DNA of 41,113 nt from Coemansia sp. RSA 1804 (lineage: Eukaryota; Kickxellomycota; Kickxellomycetes; Kickxellales; Kickxellaceae). Within the stretch, counting starts at the first letter, position 1. Each line of letters begins with the position of its first letter. A model generated the notes under the pieces. That model made no database searches. It saw nothing but the letters and a program-made list of their open reading frames with translations, and was not told where the DNA came from. Location of the stretch: assembly GCA_027578815.1 (NCBI GenBank), contig JANBTH010000067.1:1-41113 (forward strand). Direction: 5' to 3'. Positions 9,002-21,658 of the stretch are shown piece after piece. A program made the position numbers and the translations under genes.

Positions 9002-9358
9002 ACGTAAAAGACCAGAACCACAGTCATAAAGAAAAGTGAGACGCTCAGGGAAAGAAGAGGAGAGAGGAAAAGAGGGTTTTCAAAAATAACAGTCTTTGGC
9101 AATAACCAAACAAATAATTATCCCCCGGTCCAACCCATAGTGTATTATCACCGTCCTTCTTCTCACAATCCAGCCAGCCAGTGTCTGCTGCTTGCTTGTT
9201 GGAAGGCTGGTCTCGAAGCGGTTTAATCTGTCAGGATCCATCCAGCCTCCTTTTCTGTTTTCCACCTTCGCATCATTATCCGGTGCGCGCTCCTTCGAGT
9301 AAGATTTGCCTACTTTTTCCAGAATCACGACTCCTTCCATCCACCCATTCATTCTTCC

Positions 9359-12300
9359 TTAGTGTGGGGCTGTGCGAATTGCCTCACGGGCGGCACGGAT
9401 CAGAGGCGCTAATGAGCGCAGCGGATCCGCCTTTTGAAGGAACGGATGGCGCAAGAGTTCTGTAGCATTCGGACGCTTATCAGCATTGACCTCCAGCGCC
9501 ATCGAAAGGAAGTCTCTAAATATAGTGGAGAGGCTCTCGGGATTCTGGATCTTGGGCGTTCCTGTTGTCGCAATCAAGTAGAGCGCCCGCAGTGGGTTCT
9601 CATTGAGATACGGAGGTTCGCCCTCAACCATCTCAATCGCCATAATGCCAAGCGACCACACATCAACCTTGGGCCCATACTCCTTGCGCATAACAACCTC
9701 GGGCGACATCCAGTACGGGGTGCCCACCATCGTTGTGCGCTTCGCCAGCGTGTCAGTAAGCTGCGCACAGAAGCCAAAGTCAGTGAGTTTGATGTCACCG
9801 TTCATCGACAGCAGCACGTTGTCCGACTTGATGTCGCGGTGGATCACGCCCTTCGCATGCAGGTGCTCCAGGCCCTCCAGCGTTTCGCGGCACACAGTGG
9901 CTATCTGGCCCTCAGTCATCAGATTGTTTGTCACAACGTCAGTCAGACTGCCGCCCTCCATATACTCCATCACAACCCATAGGTCGCCCCGGTGCATAAA
10001 GCTGTCGATAAAGTTGACAATGTTCTTGTGCTTACTCTCCCGCATCACCAGAATCTCGTTGATAATCAGGTCCTTCTTGGGCTGCTTGTTCAGGTTCATC
10101 TGCTTGATCGCCACAATATTCGGACTGCCCACAGGCTGCGCCGTGAATACGCCGCCAGACGCACCCTGTCCAATCTTGACAAAGTTCCGGTACAGAAGCA
10201 TTGGATCGTTCGGGTTGCAGATCTGCTTCAGGCGGTCAACAACCTCGTCAGTTGACGGCTGGTTACTCTGCCGTGGGCGTGGGCGAGCAATAGGCTGCTG
10301 AGCACCACCAGGAACTGCAGCTCCAGCTCCACCCATTGCTTGCATGGGCATCTGCGGTTGCAACTGTGGCTGCGGCTGCTGGATGTTCGCCACTCCTTGC
10401 TTTGGCATCGTCTTATGACGCTGGACCTGTTGCTGCTGCTGCATAGGCTGCTGCTTTTGCTGGTACATGGCCTGCTGGACCTGTTGCTGCTGTTGCTGTT
10501 GCTGTGGCATTGGCTGCTGTCCATATCCTTCAGGACCACGTTTCAGCTGATGGTTGCTGGGCTGCTTCTTTACGCTCGAGATAGAGGCGCCATGAGCATG
10601 ACCAAGATACTGCTGCTGCGAGGGCTGTTGCTGCTGCTGCTGCTGGGAGCCATGATAGTCCCGAACCTTTCCTGGAAGCGTGACGCCGCGTTTAAGGCTC
10701 TGCTGCTGATCCTGGATCGCTTGCTGCTGCTGCTGCTGCTGCTGTTGTGCCTGATATGCCTGCTGCGCCTGATAATTCGGCATCTTGGGCTGCGTATAGT
10801 GGCCCTTGCTGGCGGCAGTAGACCGCTGCTGCCGATATCTGGTTTGGTCTGCATCCTCATCAAACGTACGTGGAACTTGTCCCACAGCAACACCAGCCGC
10901 CTGCTGTTGCTGTTGCTGTTGTCTCGAACCATCACTGCCGGTGTGTTGGTGGCGATAGGGCGCATGTGCCGCTGGACCACCTGAACCAGCATATCCGGGA
11001 GCACGACTACTATTCTGGTACTGTGGCGAGTACTGTTCGTTCTGGGATGACGACTGCTCAGGCTTGGGATAGGCCGTGTTAATGTTGGACGGCTTCTTGC
11101 GTAAAGACTGCTCGGCACCAATCTGCGGAAGCTGGGGCGGTGGTGATGTGTTGTACTCTCTCTGGGCGTACATCAGATTCTGACCTGAAGCGCTGGCAGC
11201 GACAGCAGCGCTGGAAGAGGCAGAAGACGTGGATGAAGGCGTTGTGGCGGACTGATACGGACCAGCATCTGCCGATCCATTTTCGTTTTCCAGCGCTGCC
11301 ATCTTCTTCCAAACCATGTCGTCATGGTGCTTTGTGTTTTCCTGGTAAAAGCGCATGACCTCAACCACAGCTTGCGGATTGGCCTCCTGGTCCTGCTTGG
11401 AGATTCCAGCCTCGCGAAGCATCACAGACCATTCGCGTGGAAGACCCTATTATTCTCGCCCATTACATTCGGGAAAGCAAAAAGAAAAGGAGTGTGCGCC
11501 ATTAGTAACTAATGCATACAAAAAAAGTAGGGAGTCTGTTCAGAGTAGTACTAGCGGCCGTTGCGGACTAGTCTGCAAAAAAAAAGAGCAAAAGAGCATT
11601 GGAGGGAGGCGTATCTGGGATTTTGGATCAGCAGCATAGGTGAACAATAAGATGAAATGACAAAAAAGAATGACAGTAGAGCCTGCACATAGGCGGAAGA
11701 TGTGTGGCATAAAGCTCTACTGCGTCCAGTCCTGCTGCTTCAGCTTCAGCTACTCGGATCATGGATGAGATGCCAATAAACATCAATAAATGCCATGTAT
11801 GCGTGTGGCATACAACCAAAACGGAGTTGTGTCGGGCACAAAACCAGAGTGGATCCCTAGCCTTGGCCTCGGGGGTCCACAATGGTGGGTCAGATTGCAA
11901 GCAAAGCAAAGCAAAGCACAAGGTAGCAAAAGGGAACGGAGGCAAACCACTAGCCATGCAGCAACAGCAGCCTGTTCATTTCCTTCACTTTTGTCATTTC
12001 ACCATTGGAGCAGCAAATGGGAGAGGGGAGAAAATGAAAGAACACGCCAGCTTCCAATCGCAGCACACTTGTCGATCCTTCAAAGAGCTTGCAGATTGCT
12101 CAGAAAGCATAACTTTTTTATCCTGTTTGAATGGAGAGGAAAAAAGCGGTGAAAAAAGCTGCTTTTTCGCGTTCTTCCCCTCTCTCTCACTCCCAGTCAA
12201 GCCGCACTCACAGCTCTGTGGCTCTTTGGCCAAATACGGATTCTGTGTGCAAAAAGGAGAGTTTCGCGCTTGCTGGTGGGTGCCTCTTCTCCTTCCTCGT

Positions 12301-13803
12301 GGACACATGGGAATCCCCCCACAAAGCAACTGGAAAAATAAAGCACAAATACAGAAAGAGCGCACGGCAACCCACTCCCTCCTTCGCAGCATGCTTGCCC
12401 ACACTCACAGTGAATGATGTGGGCTGGCTTGCATAGAAGCTGAGGCTGAAAGAAGAAAGCAGGGCGAGTGAGAAAGAATAGAGAAAGACCAAGCGTCCCA
12501 CAACAAATCCCCCCTCCTCACAATACAGTAGCCCACATGCTGGCTAGATTTGTAAGGCATATGTGGATACTTAGTGCTCCCCAATCGAAAAGAACAAAAT
12601 AAAAGCTGCAATGCTGGAATCGGCGAACAAGGGACAAACAGTCTGCGAGCAACGGGTGCAATGCAAAGCGAACTAGACAAAAAAAAAGAACAGCATGCTA
12701 GCAAGCGTGGGCAAAAAAAAAAGACAGCTCTCTCTACCCCTTCTCCTCCTCCCTATGAGGAGAGCGAAAGAGGCGAAGCAGCACATGGAATGTCCAGAGA
12801 TAGGACCGTCCCAGGTACGGCGGTTAGAAACAAAGGAAAAAAGGACTGCAGTTTGCATAGCGTGAACTTACCGTAAACTCGCCGGTCTCGTTGTTGAAAC
12901 CAACATGCGTTAGATGGATAGGGTTGTAGGGCGCGGAAATCTCCGAGCGGCTCTCTCCCGACAACGAGTCTACAGGACGAACAAGAGCAGAATAACCACA
13001 GCAACAAAGTACGCTATTTAGCACGCAAAAGTCGATAGAAAAAAGGCATGGAGATAATAAACGAGAACATGTGGACCACTACGGCGCACACAGCAGCCAA
13101 CAAAAAAAAGAAAGGCCGGCCATATAGTCTCCACCACCACCTTCTCTCCCCACACACGCATATATAACAACATGTACACTTCCTCCTCCTCCTCACCCAA
13201 ACAACACGCCCTCAATACACAACGCAATAAAAGGAGCAACTTACCAAACACGGAAGAAAAGATCTTGTTCATGGTGCCTTTGAACGACTTGTTGTTTTGG
13301 CTAGATTCAGACTGGACGGGCTCCAGCTGACCAAGATAGGTGCTATTAAGCGTCCTACCATCCGTGTGCTTGCGCGAACCCGCCGTAGTGGCACCAGTGG
13401 TCTTGCTGCGCTGCAAAGATGCAGAAGGGCCCGATGGACCGTGTCCTGACTTCTTTGGCGGAGGCGGAGCCTTGCGCACAGGAACCATCCCATGGGCCTC
13501 CTTGGACATGCCTGTTCCGTTATTACCATTGCTGTTGGAGTAAGCAGTGACAGAGCTGGAGATGGACGGCGGCATATGCGAGCTTCCTGCAATCGAGTGC
13601 TTGTTGTGCGACTGTGGCGGTGACGGTGGGCTTCGGCGCGGAATAAAGGCCTCTGGCATCTCGTCGTAGCGAGTGTCGTCAAAATCCGCTAGGTCATCGT
13701 CGTGTCCTCCGTACAGCTGATTAGATGGTTGGCGGCTGTTGTATGCCGAAGCACCTCCATATGAGCCGCCGGGTGCTCCTCCGCGAGTGTGTCCTTCATT
13801 CAT
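9359..13803 (-). CDS. STE20: p21-activated protein kinase STE20 type (three exons)
   Basis: Ser/Thr kinase activated by Cdc42/Rac that feeds MAPK cascades and polarity. Inferred exons are 13803-13245, 12969-12872 and 11446-9359, joined in phases 1 and 0, giving 914 residues. Donors are GGTAAG-like and acceptors TAG. The N-terminus has a proline motif (RKAPPPPKK). The CRIB domain (ISAPYNPIHLTHVG, about 197-210) is split by the second intron right after GEFT (216-219). A Gln-rich linker (about 390-580) leads to the kinase domain at about 638-890, with the glycine loop, Lys667, HRD Asp757, DFG Asp775 and activation-loop Thr791 (KRTTMVGTPYW). The tail has RSLAPLIRAAR, like the G-beta-binding motif of Ste20. 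No PH domain is seen, so it is STE20 rather than CLA4 type. Confidence 0.93.
10400..10930 (-). repeat. CAG-rich polyglutamine tracts in STE20
   Basis: Several runs of CAG/CAA codons (for example around 10424-10505, 10625-10645, 10725-10745 and 10900-10925) encode Gln stretches of 7-10 residues in the linker between CRIB and kinase domains. Fungal Ste20 linkers are commonly Gln-rich. The tracts should be length-variable and could influence self-association. Confidence 0.75.
11447..12871 (-). other. Long second intron of STE20 (1425 bases)
   Basis: Bounded by donor ACG|GTAAGT at 12872/12871 and acceptor TAG|GGT at 11447/11446. The join restores the CRIB sequence GEFT-GLPREW in frame, which supports both borders. 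It is three to ten times longer than the other introns in the window (118-489). It holds AAGCA repeats (about 11897-11922), A-runs and unusually long open frames in several phases, including a 218-codon plus-strand frame (11761-12417). None of these shows a domain, and they overlap each other, so I do not call a nested gene. Confidence 0.8.
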
Positions 13804-15498
13804 CTCGACAGAAAAGAAGGGAGGGTGATTCTTTTTTCTTGAGCTGAAATGAAAGCTGAATTAAAGATTAGAAAAAGATGCAAGAAAGAAAGATTGGAAG
13901 GGAGGAAGGAAAAAAAAGATAAATATTACTTTCCCAGAAAAAGAGAGAGAGAAAAGGACAAGTGGGGAGAAAGCGACTCGAGTGAAGAAAAAAAAAGTAA
14001 ATAAACTAGTTACAATAAAATAGAAAAATTTAGCTTTCCAAAAAAAAAAGAGGTTTAATGTTGTTGCTTTTCTCTTTCTTTCTGGTTGGTTACATGCGTT
14101 CGTTCACTTGTTTGGCTGCCCTCTCTTTTTTATTTGGTTGGATGAAATCGTGTTGCGTGTGTGGCCCACACAACCACTGCCAGCCTTTTTTCCTGACAAA
14201 AAGAGCAGAATAACGGTATAGCTTGATGGTAGATGCTGCAGCCAGCCCTTGTTGAAGCAGCAGCAAAGGTGCAACAAGTCCTTTTGCTAGTACACTGGAA
14301 GAGAGGCGTTGCTAGACAAGGAAAGCCAACTGCTGGAAGATAAGAAAGGAAAAAGAGAACGCCTGTATACGGTGTCTCTAGCAATATTAAACAGGGAGGG
14401 GATGAGAATAAAGGCAAAAATAATAATAATAATAAAAATAATACGCTGGCCATGAGGAAGAAGAACAGGAGCGGGAGGAGGAAGAGAAAGAAGGGAAGAT
14501 CCCTTTCGGCACCACAATTGCCTGTGCTGAGTGGGTGCTGGTTGCAACAAAGGCAGCCAGACCCATGCTCTCTCTCGCTCTCTCTCGTCTTTTCTCCTTG
14601 TTCTGTTCATCGGGCCACAGGCAAAGCAATCCCTGCGTACATGGATCTTCAGATCCGAGAAGCCATGCCGAAGGATCTCTAGTTTGCCTATCCGCTTTTT
14701 CTTCTATTTTCCTAATCGTCACCACGCTCGGGTGTGTTCTGTCTTGGATCTTTTCTCTGGCCAGCCTCTACCAGGCCTCAGGTCTACTGCTTTCCCGCTG
14801 GCTTTCTTTATGCTTCCTCTGTTGTGCAATTTCGTGGTTGCGCAGCTCAGACAAGAAACCAGCTCGCTCAGTCGCACATGCGCCACCCTCATTGGCTGGC
14901 TACGAAAAAAAACGAACAACCAGCATTGAGATAGGCAGCGAGTGTCTTTTTAACTTTACTTTGCTTGTGGGCCTTTTCATCTACTCAGATGCACGGGTCA
15001 TCTTGTCTCGCGAATACGCTCAGCGCGTGGATGAGATGCCAACGGTACCGTTTGAGCTGGAAAAACAAGTCGCAGCATGTAATATCCGGCACAAAAAAAG
15101 AGAAAAGAATGCACGCAAATACCGGTCGGCTCGGCTCGGCTCGCGTATTTAGCAAAGCTGCATTTTCTTCTGCGCTGGTTGGCTGGCTGGCTGGCGTAGA
15201 GTGAAAAGGGGAGGGGCAGAAAAAAAAGCGGCCAAATGCAAGCCTCCAAAAAAAAACATAAAGGATGGGAAAGGGCTGATTCAAACTGTCATCACAAAAA
15301 AACCCACAGCTAAGCAACTTTCATTTTTTGTCAGCTTGTACTTATTTGCTTTCCCTTTATTTTTTTCTTCGCCAGAAAAACAAAAAAACCCCCTCTTCCC
15401 CCCCTTGTGCATCCTTTTTTCCTAGCCAAAAAAACCACTTTTAGCATACGCGGTTTTTTTCTTGAAAAGAGGAAAGCTATACAAAACATATCAAGTCT
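13804..15498. other. Divergent promoter region between STE20 and the BRWD-like gene
   Basis: About 1.7 kb between two head-to-head genes. The STE20 side (13804-14080) is purine-rich on the plus strand, so pyrimidine-rich on its coding strand. The BRWD side (about 15310-15430) is pyrimidine-rich on the plus strand. Short tandem repeats occur at 15125-15143 (GGCTC units) and 15178-15194 (GGCT units). Overlapping open frames at 14387-15152 are low-complexity and match nothing I know. No RNA gene was found. Confidence 0.6.
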
Positions 15499-18400
15499 AT
15501 GCAAACAGAGGAGGCGCCTTCAACACACCCGGCGTCGCTGCCACAGCCGCCGCCGCCGCCCTCTAGGGCAGAGCAAGGTAAGAATTCTTTTTTCTTATTC
15601 TGAACAGACAACGTGGTTTCAGCTCCCGATGGTCCTTCCAGGAGTCACGGAAGCCAAGGGCTGGGAAAAAAAAGCGCCATGACGCGACCCGCTGCGCCTC
15701 CTCAAGCAGGACAATCGCAGCCCGTTTTTGCGCTAGTGCCAGCAAGGAGGGGCAAGCGGTCTAGCACAAAAGCAAAAGGCGTACAGCGTAGCCGTTTTTA
15801 CCTCTTCGACTGCCATATGCTTCTGCCGAATGCGTCAGCTCAGAGGTTCTTCTCTCCCGCCGCGAGGTCCTGCTGGTTTTTTTTCGCCGGTTGGTACCAC
15901 GCCTATCTGCGGAGAGAAACAACCAGGCGACGCGGGTACAGCTCCGGAGGCTGGGGGGGGGGGAGTGTATGCTGCTATATTTCTGATGAACGAGTATATT
16001 TCATTGACTAACCTTCGTTTCTTTATTTCGCTCACAGCTGGCTTGTGATACGTTTGTGTTCTGTAGAGCTGAACTTTCTGATTGCGCACTACTTGTCGGC
16101 GGGGCCGATGCGGGAGGCCGCCGAACCGCTGACACGGGCGCTGGAGGATACGCCGTCGATGCTCCCGGCACGCTACGACTGGCTCGGCCACACACACGTC
16201 AGGCGCTACGCGGAGCTCGTCCGCGAGCTGCCGCACGTTGCGCGCGATGAGCTGCTTGGCGTGGTGCGCGCCATAGCTGCGCGCGACTCGGCGGCACTGC
16301 TCACTGCTGGCGGAACCGTTCTTGGTCGCACTTGCAAGAGACGGCCACGTGACCACGCTGCAGGTGCGCTTTCATCGAGTAAGTAGCTGTTCTCTTCCCC
16401 TCCTTTTCCCTATTCATTCCCTGCCAGTCAGCATGCTGGCTGATTCTCATGCTTGCTAATCGTCACCTGTTCCCATCCTTATTGTCTTCTACTTAGAGCT
16501 GCGGCGACGCGCGTGCTGCCAGGCCAACCCGCTGAACCGTCAGACCCAGCTGCCACCATCGACGTTCGCGTCGTTTAAAAGTCTAGTCCGATGCCACGGC
16601 CACAAGTATCCGACATTCTGCGTCCTGTTTGACCGAACCAGCCGTAGAATGGTTACTGGAAGCGACGACTATCTGGTCAAGGTATGGTGCACGCAGACCG
16701 GGTACCTGATCAACACATTCAAGGGCCACCATGACGTGATCACGGATATCGCGCTCAATGTGGAGAACACGCTTCTGGCATCGGCGTCGGCCGACGGAAC
16801 CGTCAGGGTGTGGAACATAAGGACCGGCGAACCGCGCGCCGTGCTGATCGCCAATCCGCAGGGTCGCGCCAAGAGCATCACGGCTGTGAAGTTCTCGCCC
16901 TCCCCGCGTCGCGAAATCAGGTTCCTCGCCACCACCTGCGACGACGGACTCTGTCGGCTATACCGCTGGGACCGGCACGCTCTCACCTTCGACACCACGC
17001 CGATTGTCATTGACGGACGGCCCGAACCTCGCCACGCCGTCACGTGCTTTGCCTTCAACCACACGGGCTCCCGGTTCGCGATTGCCACGTCCACCGGGTA
17101 CGTGAGCATCTACTCCACCATAGCCGATGTCGGCACCGTTTCGAGTGCTGCGAGCAACTGGGGCACGCCGAAACTCATCACCCGCATTGCTGCGCACGAC
17201 GACAGCATCACCACGCTTGTGTTCAGTCCCAATGGGGAGATGTTTCTTACTGGGTCGACTGATGGCACTGCCAAGGTGTGGAGGTGCTCTGGCGTGGAGC
17301 TTACGTGGTCGTCGACGTCGGTGGATATCAAGGAGCCTGTGCCGAGCGTCGGCGATGCTCCGCAGAGCGCCTTGTATAGCCAGCAGCAGCCCGATGTGTT
17401 TCGCCAGCTCCCTGGTGTCACCGCACAGCTGCCGGCAATACAGCAGACATCGGACACACAGACCAATGCCGACGCTCCCTTGTCATTAAATGAACAACAG
17501 TCACAGCAGCAGCCGGATCCCACACGCGCTTCAGTTTCCCGCGACACGGACCCAACCACCACACGCTCTCCAGGATCCGCAGACACCGACGCACAACAGC
17601 CCCGCGTTGAACAGGCAGAAAACCCAGACTCCGTCGTAGCAAATACGAACGGCAACATCCAGCCGCCTGCTGCTGCCGACGCACCAGCAGACGAGCTGGT
17701 CGCCGACATCAACGCAGGAACCGTTGGTGGTACGCTAGGTCAGACAACCAGTACCGCGGCACCGGCAGCAGTGAAGCGGGTAGAGACCAACCAGGTGGCC
17801 TGGGTATGCGACAGTTCGCGGATAATAATCAGCAACAACATTGGAACGGTAGCCGTGGTTGATCTGGAAACAGGCAAGGAGGTCTGGCGGCGTCGAGCCC
17901 ACAGCGTAGCCGAGGTGTACGTACTGATACCGCATCCCACCGACCCGCGTATCGCGGTATCTGGAGGATACGACGGCCGAGCAGTGATGTGGGACGTGGG
18001 GTCTGGCACCATATTGCACGAGTACAGGGTGGGCGAGCAGATCTTCGATGGGTCGTTCTCGGAGGACGGGATGAAATTCGCCCTCACCAGCGATACTGGT
18101 GCTGCCACCCTATTTGGACTGGGGCCAGGGTGGGCGTACGACGACGCGAATAAGATGCCCGAACAGATGTTTGATAACGATTACACGGCCACCATTATGG
18201 ATGAGAACCACTTTGTTGCTGACAGACAGTCGCAGATCCCCTCCTACCTGGTTCCGCATAGTGCGCTGATGGATTTTGATGGTCGCGTGTACCGGGTGCA
18301 GAAGGGTCCGCGCTTTGGCCTGGGGATCGAGGTTGGCGTGGATTCACCAAGGTTCCAGCGTGAAGAGGGTGCGCGCCTCGCTGCACTGGGTGTGGAGCTG

Positions 18401-21400
18401 GACCACGCCTACCTTGATTACCGGGCCGCACAGGCGCCTGTGGCCGAGGTGCATTCCCGGCGGCGTGGGCGCCGGAGAGGAGTAGGAGGAACGCCGTCGG
18501 CAAGAGGTGCCCAGCCAGTCGCCCTGGACGAGGTTCCTGAGCTGGAGCCGCCTATAATTATTCCCATGGACGATGACAGCGATGACGAGGAGTACGATGC
18601 TGGTCTGGACGAAGAGGAAGAAGAAGAAGAGGAGGAACTGGATGAGGAGGAGATGGATAACGATGAAAGGTTTGCGGGATCCAGATCTGGGACTGCTAAC
18701 CAGCGCAGCCATAGACGATCTGCACTGACCTCAGCTGCGGGCACCGGTACCGATACCCGCGACCTATATGGCCCAAACACAAGGGACAGACGCTCGGCGC
18801 TGGAGATGCTGCGCAACCGGCATGCCACAGGCGGATCCACGCAATCCCCGCCCGCTTCGCCCTGGCGCACAACGCGCAGAACCATAACAGAGGAGGAGGA
18901 GGAGGAGGAGGAGGAGGAAGAAGAGGAAGATGCTAATGACGAGGATGCTGTCGTTGATGTTATGGATGTGGACGAGGGCAGTCGGTATGCCTCGCCCGAG
19001 CACACTGGTACACGTGGAAGACGTAGGAACAACCAATACAACAGAATGCCTGTGCAGGAGGATCGTGTTGGGTTGCGCGGCAGCCAGACCAGACGCAGCG
19101 ACCGTGGGCATAGTGGGCGCCGTCTGCGTATCAATGTTCTCTACGAAAGCGAGACTGTCACGTCGGACGAGGACTTTTTGCCCCGATCAGCAACAGCAGC
19201 AGCAGCAGCGCCATCCACAGGCAGACCCCGTGGCAGGCCTCGCCGCAACACAGCCCAGCACTCTGTGGCTGCTGCTGCTGCTTCTGCAAATGGTGTTTCC
19301 GACGATGTGCAGCGCCAGACGCGTGGTCGTCGCATTGCCATTGATTCTGACGAGGAGGAGGAGGAAGGCTACGACGGTGGTGCTGGCGGACTGGATGTCG
19401 ACATTGACGGACTGTCTGTTTCCGACAACGAGCACATGTCAAGCCAGAACGGCGGCAGCAATACGCGCCGAGCAGCAACCCGCCATTCAACCAGGACCGC
19501 AGCTGGCAGCAGTGGAGCCAACGCAGAGCAAAGACAGACGCGGGGTGCGCGTCCGCATAGGAGGAGCACGGCAAACGGATATGGGCTTCGAGGGTCTGGC
19601 GCAGGCGAGGCTGTCATTAGCAGCGACAGCGATGATGGGGCATCGGTCTTTGGCAGCGACCACGAAGCTGAAGCGAACCATGCACCTACCAATGCTCGGA
19701 TCAGGCGGCAAAACGGCAATGCACGTGTTTCGCGGCCAAGAGAGACCATCGAATTTAGCGACACCGATTCCTCCATGTTTTCCGTTCTTGACGATATGCC
19801 GTCGTCCCAAGACCCGAGATCTTCCCAGCGCCAGGGCGGACGTAGAGGCCGCACGCAGAAGCAAGGCCCTACGAATAGCAGAAGCAACACCAGCAACCAG
19901 GCGGCCGCTTCGACTTTGACTGCATCGGGCGACAATAGTATTGGGGCAGCTGGCTATAGCCAGCACAGCCCGACCGATTGGATTCTTGCCACGACGCCCA
20001 GCACCGTGCCATACCGTCCGCAGATCGGCGACATTGTCGTGTATTTCAGGGAGGGCCACGAGGACTTTTGGAACAGTCCACTGCGCTGCAAGAAACTCAA
20101 CGAAAAGCTGCTGCCTTACACCGCGGTGCCCAGTCTTCCATTGGCCGTGTACGGCAAGGTTGTCGGGCTGCGATATGCAGTGGGGCCACCCTCGTTCTGC
20201 ACGGTCAAGATCCAGACGCTTCAGAGCCAGACGATTGACGAGATGGATCTGGAGGACGCGGGCTCCCACGAGCTGACGCGCAAGTGCATCCAGGTCCAGT
20301 ACCACGACTGCGAGGGCGTGCCGGACTTTATTATCCTGTACTCGCGGTACCGCGCATCGCTGCGGAGCTCCCTCAAGACCGGCGACTCGGTCAGTGTGCT
20401 GTTTGATGAGGACCAGGCGCACAGGGCTACGATCACCGGGTTCCGCGACATCAAGTCGTCGTCCAGACAGACTAACGTCACCCGACTGATTGCCCGGAAC
20501 CCCTGGAAGTGCATAACCGTGGAGTGGGTGGGCGCACAGGCCGACGGCGACAGCAAGACCGAGCAAGTGTCGCCGTGGGAACTGGTGCACGACGACGATT
20601 CGGCCGAAGCCGAGATCCCCGACGACATCAAGCGATCTCTCCTCAACGTTGTTGGCGGTCTGCGGAGCAACCCGCAGTTCGTTTGGTTTGTCCACAACGT
20701 CGATTACGTGACAGAGTACCCCGACTACCTGCTGAATGTCGCGTACCCGATGTGCTTGAACACCGTGTACGAGCGCATCGATAACGGGTTCTATCGCCAC
20801 CTGAGCGCCGTGTCGTTTGATATGGCGCTGATCCAGGATAACGCTGACACCTTCAATGATCCTGGCACGCCTGTTCCGATCGCCGCTCAGCAGCTGATGG
20901 CAAAGTACAAGCAGCTTCTGGACCGCGCGCTGGAGAACGGGCCCCATGCGCGTGGTACTGGAAGCGACGAATCCGACGGCTTTGAGTCAGATAGCCAAAA
21001 TAGTGGCAGACTCCAGTACAGTAGCAGCAGGCAGAGGAATGGGCGGCCACAGCCGGCGGTCCAGTCGTCGTCTCCCAGACGCCAGACCAGGGGATCCTCG
21101 AGACGTTCGAGCTCTGGGCACCAATACTACGACGACGATGATGACGGCGGCGATGGATCATCAGCTGCTGTCAAGTCCGAGCCATCCGATGACGACAGCG
21201 ACAGCGATGCTGAGCAGGATGACAGCCGAAACCCACGTAAACGCAAAACCCGCTCAGCCAACTACCACACTACCAGCAGAAAACGCCGTGCTTCCAGACG
21301 CACAACCAGGGGCGCTGCGGACCACCGGCATGGCGGTGGCGGTGACGGTGGGTCCCGCTCTACCCGTAGTACTCGCCAGCGCCAGCGGAACAGCTTGGAT

Positions 21401-21658
21401 GCCGACGGGTCTGACGAATCCGACTACTTTGACAGCGACGGTGGCAATAACGATAACAACGCATCGACGATGGCGCCCGCTACTGGTGGACGTGGTCGTC
21501 GCAATGTTGTTGTTGCCATGGATTCGGAAGCCGGGGACAGCGATTCGAACTCTGAGCCCCAGAACCAGGCCTATGCACGCAATCGTGATAGCAGCGGCGA
21601 CGATGAAGAGGAGTACAGCGAACATAATGACGAGAATGACGACGATGACTACTTCTAA
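15499..21658 (+). CDS. BRWD/PHIP-like WD40-bromodomain protein (three exons)
   Basis: Chromatin reader related to animal PHIP/BRWD1/BRWD3, some of which act as substrate receptors of CUL4-DDB1 ubiquitin ligase. Inferred exons are 15499-15577, 16067-16378 and 16497-21658, giving 1850 residues (human PHIP is about 1820). Exon 1 adds a short Pro-rich leader. Exon 2 has the family N-terminal block (ELNFLIAHYL, YDWLGHTH). Eight-bladed WD40 repeats follow (about 165-400 and 560-670; for example VTGSDDYLVKVWC and GRAVMWDVGSG), interrupted by a Gln/Ala-rich insert. Long Asp/Glu and Arg/Ser tracts lead to the cryptic Tudor-like region (WILATTPSTVPYRPQIGD, about 1292) and one bromodomain (about 1520-1612) with the acetyl-lysine Asn in DNADTF. 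The tail is acidic and Arg-rich. The exon 2/3 join (about residue 131) is the least certain part. Confidence 0.9.
15578..16066 (+). other. First intron of the BRWD-like gene
   Basis: 489 bases from donor G|GTAAGA to acceptor TGTAG|AG. The join makes a Glu codon and brings the short leader onto the conserved ELNFLIAHYL block. It contains an 11-base G run at 15953-15963. No gene is seen inside. The second intron (16379-16496, 118 bases) is ordinary. Confidence 0.75.
18891..18931 (+). repeat. GAG/GAA tract in the BRWD-like gene
   Basis: An uninterrupted run of GAG and GAA codons encodes a polyglutamate stretch. A similar tract lies at about 18607-18655. Such acidic runs are common in chromatin proteins and may contact histones. 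The triplet repeat is likely to vary in length. Confidence 0.8.

Larger units (their letters stand above)
7560..9358. other. Intergenic region between PTR2 and STE20
   Basis: About 1.8 kb between the starts of PTR2 and the stop of STE20, both on the minus strand. It contains the promoter of PTR2 and the 3' region of STE20. It is AT-rich, with purine-rich plus-strand stretches at about 8160-8180 and 8520-8880. Two features stand out and are listed separately: a 14-bp palindrome at 7657-7670 and a perfect 12-bp inverted repeat at 8971-9001. The open frames present are short, low-complexity and unlike any known family. Confidence 0.6.

Noticed and set aside
11761..12417. 218-codon plus-strand open frame inside the STE20 intron
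   Set aside because: No domain, several overlapping open frames of similar length, and repeat-derived composition. Nothing supports translation.
11762..15043. 15-base string shared by 11763 and 15029 (TGGATGAGATGCCAA), considered as a dispersed repeat
   Set aside because: About one shared 15-mer is expected by chance in a window of this size, and the match does not extend.
14535..15152. 205-codon open frame in the STE20-BRWD promoter region
   Set aside because: Low-complexity, overlapped by other frames, with no family resemblance.
19487..20947. 486-codon open frame antisense to the BRWD-like gene
   Set aside because: It overlaps the conserved Tudor-like region of the real gene and has shadow-type composition with no domain.
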